A program made the translations under genes and the position numbers. Below are positions 58,757 through 64,000 of a stretch of 64,000 nucleotides of DNA, one piece after another. The notes under the pieces were generated by a model. It saw nothing but the letters and a program-made list of their open reading frames with translations. It did no database searches and was not told the origin of the DNA. The DNA comes from Marinibactrum halimedae (GTDB taxonomy: Bacteria; Pseudomonadota; Gammaproteobacteria; Pseudomonadales; Cellvibrionaceae). Numbering within the stretch: the first letter of the stretch is position 1; every line of letters starts with the position of its first letter. The stretch spans positions 1 to 64,000 of the forward strand of contig NZ_JAJQVM010000014.1 in the NCBI RefSeq assembly GCF_021234875.1, in the 5' to 3' direction.

Positions 58757-60097
58757 ATGATTAAACGTTTAATGCCTATGCTGGCGTTGCTAACGGCAAC
58801 AAACGTCTGGTCTGACGATCTGGACAAAACCACGGAAGGCCAACTGCCACTTAACGATCTTCGTACTTTTACGAAAGTCTACAGCCATATTCGCTCGGCT
58901 TATGTCGAAGAAATCACCGACCAAGAACTGCTGGAATATGCCATTAAAGGCATGTTGAGCGAGCTAGACCCTCACTCAACCTACCTTGATGCAAATTCAT
59001 TTGATGATTTACAGGTCAATACTACTGGCGAATTCGGCGGTCTTGGAATCGAAGTAGGCATGGAGAACGGATTTGTTAAAGTCATATCTCCCATTGATGA
59101 CACTCCTGCTTCCCGCGCCGGTATTGAAGCCGGTGACTTAATTATTCGTTTAGACGAAAAACCGGTGAAAGGCATGAGTCTTAACGAAGCAGTGGATAAC
59201 ATGAGAGGCCCGATCGGCAGTGACATTGTGGTCACCTTAGTGCGCGAAGGAATAGACCAGCCTTTCGACATTACTCTGACTCGCGATACCATCAAAGTTC
59301 GCAGCGTTCGCTCACGTATCATAGAGCCGGGATATGGCTATCTCCGCATTGCTCAATTCCAATTAAAAACTGGGGAAGACGTTGCCGCTGAAATCAAAAG
59401 GCTGCAAAGCAAAGGGCCAGAGCTTAAAGGCCTTGTGCTGGATTTACGCAACAACCCAGGCGGAATTCTGCAAGCGTCTGTGGAAGTAGCAGACCTTTTC
59501 CTTGATGAAGGCTTAGTGGTTTACACCGAAGGCCGAATCGATAATGCTGACTTAAGCTACAGCGCCACACCAGGCGACATGACCAACGGTCTACCTGTAG
59601 TAGTACTGATTAACGATGGCTCTGCTTCCGCCTCCGAAATTGTGGCAGGCGCCCTACAAGATCACAGTCGCGCCATCATCATGGGGACGGACAGCTTCGG
59701 AAAAGGCTCTGTGCAAACCGTTATTCCCATCAGCGAAGATCGCGCGATTAAACTGACCACCGCACTGTATTTCACACCGAAAGGGCGATCGATACAGGCA
59801 CAAGGTATTTCTCCTGATATCAATATTGAACGCGCTGAAGTCACCGCAATTTCCTCCAAAATTCGAGTTACAGAAGCCGATCTTGAAGGTCACCTAGGCA
59901 ATGCGAACGGCGGTGAAGAAAGCGGTTCTAAAGACCGAGAAGAGAAAAATGCGGATCGCAAAAGCTTAATCAGTACAGACAACCAACTCTTTGAAGCTGT
60001 ATCGCTACTGAAAGGACTGCATATTTTCTCAAAAGGCAGCAGCCCCTCACCGGCATCCAGTACCACGTTAGCCGCCAGCGAGTCAGATAACTCATAA
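58757..60097 (+). CDS. ctpA: Carboxy-terminal processing protease (S41)
   Basis: A 446-residue periplasmic serine protease. A signal peptide (LMPMLALLTATNVWS), a PDZ domain (residues ~90-170, GGLGIEVGMENGFVKVISPI) and the S41 catalytic part follow, with the Ser in NDGSASASEIVAGAL and the Lys in GTDSFGKGSVQT. The tail is hydrophilic and variable. The start is MIKRLMPM at 58757, with AGGAG upstream. It lies between envC and yibQ, a common order in gammaproteobacteria. Confidence 0.96.
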   Translation: MIKRLMPMLALLTATNVWSDDLDKTTEGQLPLNDLRTFTKVYSHIRSAYVEEITDQELLEYAIKGMLSELDPHSTYLDANSFDDLQVNTTGEFGGLGIEVGMENGFVKVISPIDDTPASRAGIEAGDLIIRLDEKPVKGMSLNEAVDNMRGPIGSDIVVTLVREGIDQPFDITLTRDTIKVRSVRSRIIEPGYGYLRIAQFQLKTGEDVAAEIKRLQSKGPELKGLVLDLRNNPGGILQASVEVADLFLDEGLVVYTEGRIDNADLSYSATPGDMTNGLPVVVLINDGSASASEIVAGALQDHSRAIIMGTDSFGKGSVQTVIPISEDRAIKLTTALYFTPKGRSIQAQGISPDINIERAEVTAISSKIRVTEADLEGHLGNANGGEESGSKDREEKNADRKSLISTDNQLFEAVSLLKGLHIFSKGSSPSPASSTTLAASESDNS

Positions 60098-60119
60098 CCC
60101 GTTCACCGCTTTTTTAAAG

Positions 60120-61019
60120 GTGAACCAACGAGTGAACCGATTAATAAATCGCCTGCGTCTTTTATTTGGTGCAACCTTGCTCATACTAATTTGCCCCCCT
60201 ACGGTGGGCGGTAAATTAGTAGTCTCTGCACAATCTGAAACTCCCAAACTGGCCATCATCATTGATGATATCGGCTATCATCATCGTAGGGGAATGTGGG
60301 CCGCCACCACCACAGCCCCACTAACTCTGGCCGTCCTACCTTTTAGCCCACACGCCAAATCCATTGTAAGCAAAGCTCTTAATCACAATAAAGAAATTAT
60401 GATTCATAGCCCCATGACCAGCATTGATGGGCGACGCTTAGATGAAGGGGCATTAGAAATTGACATGCCCGAAGAGGCATTTAAACAAACCCTGAATGCA
60501 TCATTACAAGCCATTCCTGAAGCGGTTGGACTCAATAACCATATGGGCAGCGCATTGACTCAGGAATTGGAATCCATGTCTTGGCTAATGCAAGTACTCA
60601 AAAAAAATAACATGTACTTTATCGATAGCCGTACTACGGCCCAAAGTATTGCTTATGATGTTGCACAAAGTGAAAAGATACACTCCCTCAAACGGGATGT
60701 GTTTCTGGATAACATCCGCACCCACGCAGCCATCACACAGCAATTGGAAAAAGCGCTCTTGATTGCTCAAGAAAAAGGTTTTGCCGTCGCCATTGGCCAC
60801 CCCTATCAAGAAACACTCACGGTAATTGACACTTATATCAACAAATCTGAAAACACATCCGTCGAATGGGTAACCGTTTCAGATTTACTGAAACACTCTG
60901 AAACAATAAATGAGACCTACAACCAAGAAAACACCCACTCAGCCAACTACCCTGAGCTTTTAGACAATGGTCTAATATCGACCAAAAAGGAACCTGCCCA
61001 CTCTCAAAGAAGACTATAA
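60120..61019 (+). CDS. yibQ: Divergent polysaccharide deacetylase family protein YibQ
   Basis: A 299-residue exported protein with a hydrophobic N-terminal segment (residues ~12-26). The family motifs LAIIIDDIGYHHRRG, LAVLPFSPHAKSI, EIMIHSPMTS, GLNNHMGSALTQ and YFIDSRTTAQSIAYDVA are all present. YibQ proteins have a polysaccharide deacetylase fold, but their substrate is not known. The start is GTG at 60120, with AAAGG close upstream; a second GTG four codons later is possible. It is the last gene of envC-ctpA-yibQ. Confidence 0.93.
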   Translation: MNQRVNRLINRLRLLFGATLLILICPPTVGGKLVVSAQSETPKLAIIIDDIGYHHRRGMWAATTTAPLTLAVLPFSPHAKSIVSKALNHNKEIMIHSPMTSIDGRRLDEGALEIDMPEEAFKQTLNASLQAIPEAVGLNNHMGSALTQELESMSWLMQVLKKNNMYFIDSRTTAQSIAYDVAQSEKIHSLKRDVFLDNIRTHAAITQQLEKALLIAQEKGFAVAIGHPYQETLTVIDTYINKSENTSVEWVTVSDLLKHSETINETYNQENTHSANYPELLDNGLISTKKEPAHSQRRL

Positions 61020-61322
61020 TATAACCACCTTTCATGCAGATAGATCGACTGAATATCCGAACAATATCGATATACCCGTTGGACTGGAACATATTTGTTA
61101 CATTTCAAGCGTATACAAAATAGGTGCTTTTGAGAGCAGTCACACAATCCCGTGTGGTTAACAACTATACTACGTAAAACAAGACGTCGAATAGGCACGG
61201 ATTCATCGCTCTGATAGTCAAAAGCAAGAAATTGGTGAGAGTAAGTTCGCGGTGCTTTCGCAAAGGGAAATGCTGTTGGATGGACACAGCAGCAATGCAA
61301 ACATTAAGACGAGGTCATAGGT
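61020..61322. other. 303-bp intergenic region
   Basis: No gene, terminator or repeat was recognised here. GAGGT at 61311-61315 serves as ribosome site of the next small gene. Confidence 0.5.
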
Positions 61323-61547
61323 ATGCAATACAATCGAAATGGTGAGCTGGGCCATGTACCAAGCAGAAGCGATCGTATTTTTCAGCAGCAAAATTACTTC
61401 TACTATCACACAAGGGAAGGCATTGATATCGGGCCATTTGACTCGGAAGAAGATGCCAAGAAAGGGATATGTGAATTCATTGAATTCATGCAAGCGTCTC
61501 CCGATATGTCAGCGACATTAAGTCATTACTCTGGAAAAGTCGCTTAA
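61323..61547 (+). CDS. Small conserved protein, DUF6316-like
   Basis: A 74-residue protein. The central RSDRIFQQQNYFYYHTREGI and DIGPFDSEEDA resemble the short DUF6316 family of gammaproteobacteria, which has an aromatic-rich TREG...GPF core. The assignment is from memory of the pattern. The function is unknown. ATG at 61323 follows GAGGT by eight bases. A tandem duplication spans its stop. Confidence 0.7.
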   Translation: MQYNRNGELGHVPSRSDRIFQQQNYFYYHTREGIDIGPFDSEEDAKKGICEFIEFMQASPDMSATLSHYSGKVA

Positions 61548-61575
61548 CGTTTTTAAAGTCGCCTAGCGTGTTTTT
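61536..61575. repeat. Tandem duplication across the stop codon of the DUF6316-like gene
   Basis: The 19 bases at 61536-61554 begin AAAGTCGCTTAACG, and the 21 bases at 61555-61575 begin AAAGTCGCCTAGCG. Both copies read Lys-Val-Ala-stop, with TAA in the first and TAG in the second. Confidence 0.85.
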
Positions 61576-61587
61576 ATCGGTTACTTT

Positions 61588-61620
61588 CTTAATGCCCCCT
61601 CAAAAATAGGGGACATTAAG
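61588..61620. terminator. Hairpin between convergent small gene and hisF
   Basis: CTTAATGCCCCCT (61588-61600) pairs with AGGGGACATTAAG (61608-61620), with one mismatch, around a seven-base loop. The stem is strong but has no T run on either side, so it may be a transcript-end or processing structure. Confidence 0.45.
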
Positions 61621-61692
61621 CAAAGAGCACGTTTAGTATAGAAGACGCTCAAACATAAACACACGTAAACAGAGAGAAGCGTCAACGCTTTC

Positions 61693-62463
61693 TTAGCGGA
61701 CTTCAATACCTTGCTCCGCCATATGAGCCTTAGCTTGGGAGATGGTGTATTCGCCAAAGTGAAAAATACTGGCCGCCAACACCGCATCCGCTTTCCCTTT
61801 TTTCACTCCATCCACTAAATGATCTAAATTTCCCACGCCACCCGACGCAATCACAGGCACTTCTACCGCATCACTAATGGCTCGCGTTACCCCTAAATCA
61901 AAACCATCCTTCGTACCATCTCGATCCATACTGGTCAGTAAAATCTCTCCCGCTCCATACTCAACCATTTTTTTTGCCCACTCCAGCGCATCAATACCCG
62001 TGGGTTTTCTGCCTCCATGGGTGAAGATTTCCCAGCGATCCGGCTCGTCTTGAGCAGACACCTTCTTTGCATCAATCGCCACCACAATACATTGTGCTCC
62101 AAATTTCTCCGAAGCCTCCCTGACAAACTCTGGGTTGTACACTGCCGCCGAGTTAATGCTCACCTTATCGGCACCGGCATTCAACATACTCCGAATATCA
62201 TCTAATGTTCGAATTCCCCCGCCCACCGTTAAAGGAATAAAAACTTCACTGGCAATTTTTTCCACTGTTGCCACTGTGGTGCCTCGGTCTTGATGTGTCG
62301 CGGTAATATCCAGAAACGTAATTTCATCTGCGCCGGCTTCGTTATAACGCTTAGCGACTTCTACCGGATCGCCAGCATCACGAATATCCACAAATTGTAC
62401 GCCTTTGACGACGCGACCGTTATCCACATCCAAACAAGGAATGATACGTTTTGCTAATGCCAT
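61693..62463 (-). CDS. hisF: Imidazole glycerol phosphate synthase subunit HisF
   Basis: A 256-residue (beta-alpha)8 barrel. The catalytic Asp11 lies in [14 protein letters not shown] and Asp130 in VVAIDAKK. The phosphate-binding [12 protein letters not shown] and [13 protein letters not shown] are intact. With HisH it makes imidazole glycerol phosphate and AICAR. hisH lies 1.3 kb upstream on the same strand, separated by a diguanylate cyclase gene. Confidence 0.98.
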   Translation of the reverse strand: MALAKRIIPCLDVDNGRVVKGVQFVDIRDAGDPVEVAKRYNEAGADEITFLDITATHQDRGTTVATVEKIASEVFIPLTVGGGIRTLDDIRSMLNAGADKVSINSAAVYNPEFVREASEKFGAQCIVVAIDAKKVSAQDEPDRWEIFTHGGRKPTGIDALEWAKKMVEYGAGEILLTSMDRDGTKDGFDLGVTRAISDAVEVPVIASGGVGNLDHLVDGVKKGKADAVLAASIFHFGEYTISQAKAHMAEQGIEVR

Positions 62464-62649
62464 GGTTGCTTACTTCCGAATTGAGGAAAAGAACTAAAAA
62501 ACTTCTTCAAAAGAGAGCTTTATTCATCGTGACTAAAAAATAAAAAAGGTAACAAAAAAGAATTGTAACGGGTTGATCTGAAAAGAGGAAAGGCAGTGAC
62601 AAACTCACACAAAGAAAGTGCTACAAAGATAAATACAGACAAATTCACC

Positions 62650-63564
62650 TCAATTCAGGTTCGGCTTTTTATCACGATACATGCGCTCATCTGCAATGGC
62701 TTTTAATGTTGCTAGATCACGACCATCAGTAGGCCAAACAGCCATCCCAACACTGACAGAAACTCTCAGTTTCAGTGTAGAAGTAATGGTAATCGGCTCA
62801 TACAACATCGACTTAATACGCTCTTGTAGGGCTATTCCGGCCTCTTCAGACAACTGCTCTGAAACCACCACTAGGAACTCATCTCCACCGATTCGGCTGA
62901 TGAATTCACCACGCCTAAGCGTTGATCTCAATCTGCGGCCAAACTCAACCAAGACCTGATCACCCGCATTGTGACCATACTCATCATTGATACTTTTAAA
63001 CTGATTAAAATCAATATACAAAAGGCTAAAACCTTCACCTTGCCGTTCGCACCGGGCCTGCAATTTATTGAGCTGATAATCAATAAATCGCAAATTAGGC
63101 ATTTGAGTAAGCGGATCTAAGTGCGCCAACTGGCGTAACTTACGCTCCATATTCTTAAAAGTGGTCACATCATGAAACGTTAATAAGACCGCATGTACCT
63201 CGCCACTTTCATCGAACAAAGGATAATAACCCACATCCATATGCATCGACTCGTCCAAGCCAGGAAAATCAAAATTGCTAGAATGATGAACGTCAGTACC
63301 GGTGAAGCACTCGTTTAGATAGGGATGAAAAAGGCGTTCGAACTCTTCCTCTTCCATAATGTCTCGAATATTTCTTCCTATGATTAATTCTTCTGTGCTT
63401 TGATAAGCCCGAGCAAAGTTGGCATTGACTGCAACAAAACAGCCTTCGCGGTCAATAACGGCAAAAAAGTCTTCTATACGACCTAAAAATCGCATGCACG
63501 AGTGAATTACCCCGAGCGGAGCATCCTGCAATGCTGAAACAACGTGCTGTGCTTCTTGCTCCAT
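62650..63564 (-). CDS. PAS-GGDEF diguanylate cyclase
   Basis: A 304-residue protein. A PAS domain (residues ~20-135; FFAVIDREGCFVAVNANFAR, VHAVLLTFHDVTTFKNMERK) is followed by a GGDEF domain with the active site SRIGGDEFLVVVS and the metal-binding LLYIDFNQFKSINDEYGHNA. The inhibitory-site position reads RRGE, not RxxD, so product feedback may be weak. The start is set at MEQEAQHVVSALQ, with GGAG upstream; a 21-codon extension is in frame. There are no membrane segments, so it is cytoplasmic. It lies between hisH and hisF. Confidence 0.93.
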   Translation of the reverse strand: MEQEAQHVVSALQDAPLGVIHSCMRFLGRIEDFFAVIDREGCFVAVNANFARAYQSTEELIIGRNIRDIMEEEEFERLFHPYLNECFTGTDVHHSSNFDFPGLDESMHMDVGYYPLFDESGEVHAVLLTFHDVTTFKNMERKLRQLAHLDPLTQMPNLRFIDYQLNKLQARCERQGEGFSLLYIDFNQFKSINDEYGHNAGDQVLVEFGRRLRSTLRRGEFISRIGGDEFLVVVSEQLSEEAGIALQERIKSMLYEPITITSTLKLRVSVSVGMAVWPTDGRDLATLKAIADERMYRDKKPNLN

Positions 63565-63743
63565 GGGCTCTCCAAGTTGATATTTGTTTCTTTTATAAAA
63601 CAAAGCGCAATAAGCGAAAAGTGACAATAGATTCTAAAAAATGCCTTTATTTATAAACAACCTGCACAAACATGCCACTTCTTTTGCTAGGTCATCCTCC
63701 TATCAAGAAAAAACGCTGTTTTTGAGTAAGAAAACTTGTTCAA

Positions 63744-64000
63744 TTAAGCGTTGCCAGTCCAAACCGAGAAGTTACGTAATAACTGTATACCAGCATCGTG
63801 ACTTTTTTCTGGATGAAACTGCACTGCAAACAAATTTTTGTCACCCAAAGCCGCAACGAAACGTTCGGAGTACTCACATACTCCTGCAATCTGCTCAGAA
63901 TTAGCCGCTTCTACATAATAACTGTGTACAAAATAAAAGCGTGCTCCGTCCTCTATGCCATTCCATAATGGGTGCTGGGTCTGATGCACTTCATTCCACC
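63744..64000 (-). CDS. hisH: Imidazole glycerol phosphate synthase subunit HisH (partial, C-terminal)
   Basis: About 85 residues of the class I glutamine amidotransferase C-terminus are present, including the catalytic His and Glu in [18 protein letters not shown] and the preceding [11 protein letters not shown]. The gene runs off the right edge, where upstream codons GWNEVHQTQ continue in frame. It supplies ammonia to HisF. Confidence 0.96.
   Translation of the reverse strand, partial: WNEVHQTQHPLWNGIEDGARFYFVHSYYVEAANSEQIAGVCEYSERFVAALGDKNLFAVQFHPEKSHDAGIQLLRNFSVWTGNA

Overview
The window is chromosomal DNA from a gammaproteobacterium, most likely marine or otherwise environmental. The species cannot be read from the sequence. 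The placement rests on four gene orders: the full S10-spc-alpha ribosomal protein block, ubiE-ubiJ-ubiB-hisI-hisE-tatABC, glnA-ntrB-ntrC, and secB-grxC-yibN followed by envC and yibQ. The G+C content looks moderate by eye.

Layout. Positions 1-127 are the right end of an insertion sequence that cuts off the 3' end of a WcaJ-type sugar transferase gene (128-1391, minus). Positions 1814-15682 (minus) hold rpsJ to rplQ, 28 genes that include secY, rpmJ and rpoA, closed by a terminator at 1759-1786. A consensus sigma-70 promoter lies at 15758-15786. Just upstream of it sits a 214-bp non-autonomous element (15816-16029) with the same 19-bp terminal inverted repeat as the IS at position 127 and a perfect 10-bp target duplication. 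An accessory region follows (16.1-33 kb): hppD; a divergently transcribed 3300-residue, three-module NRPS; a large surface lipoprotein with a 9-bp minisatellite, Ig-like domains and a beta-helix; and a flavin monooxygenase.

From 33 kb onward the content is mostly core: a diguanylate cyclase, ubiquinone synthesis (ubiE, ubiJ, ubiB), hisI, hisE, the Tat translocase, a degenerate REC/HD-GYP protein, dtd, pip, a BLUF photoreceptor, a TauE-like permease, typA, thiI, glnA with a sigma-54 promoter, ntrBC, secB, grxC, yibN, envC, ctpA, yibQ, hisF, a second diguanylate cyclase, and the 3' part of hisH at the right edge.

How the genes work together. NtrB/NtrC would drive glnA through the -24/-12 promoter. 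HisI, HisE, HisF and HisH are four steps of one pathway. SecY, SecB, TatABC and possibly YibN serve protein export. Three proteins belong to c-di-GMP signalling families, one of them probably catalytically dead.

Most notable observations: (1) the orphan NRPS has a loading adenylation domain without the amino-group-binding Asp, a clear Ser module, and a third module I could not assign; (2) an active-looking IS/MITE pair touches an exopolysaccharide gene and the S10 promoter region; (3) a recurring pattern of short (14-21 bp) tandem duplications lies at gene junctions, several spanning a stop codon.
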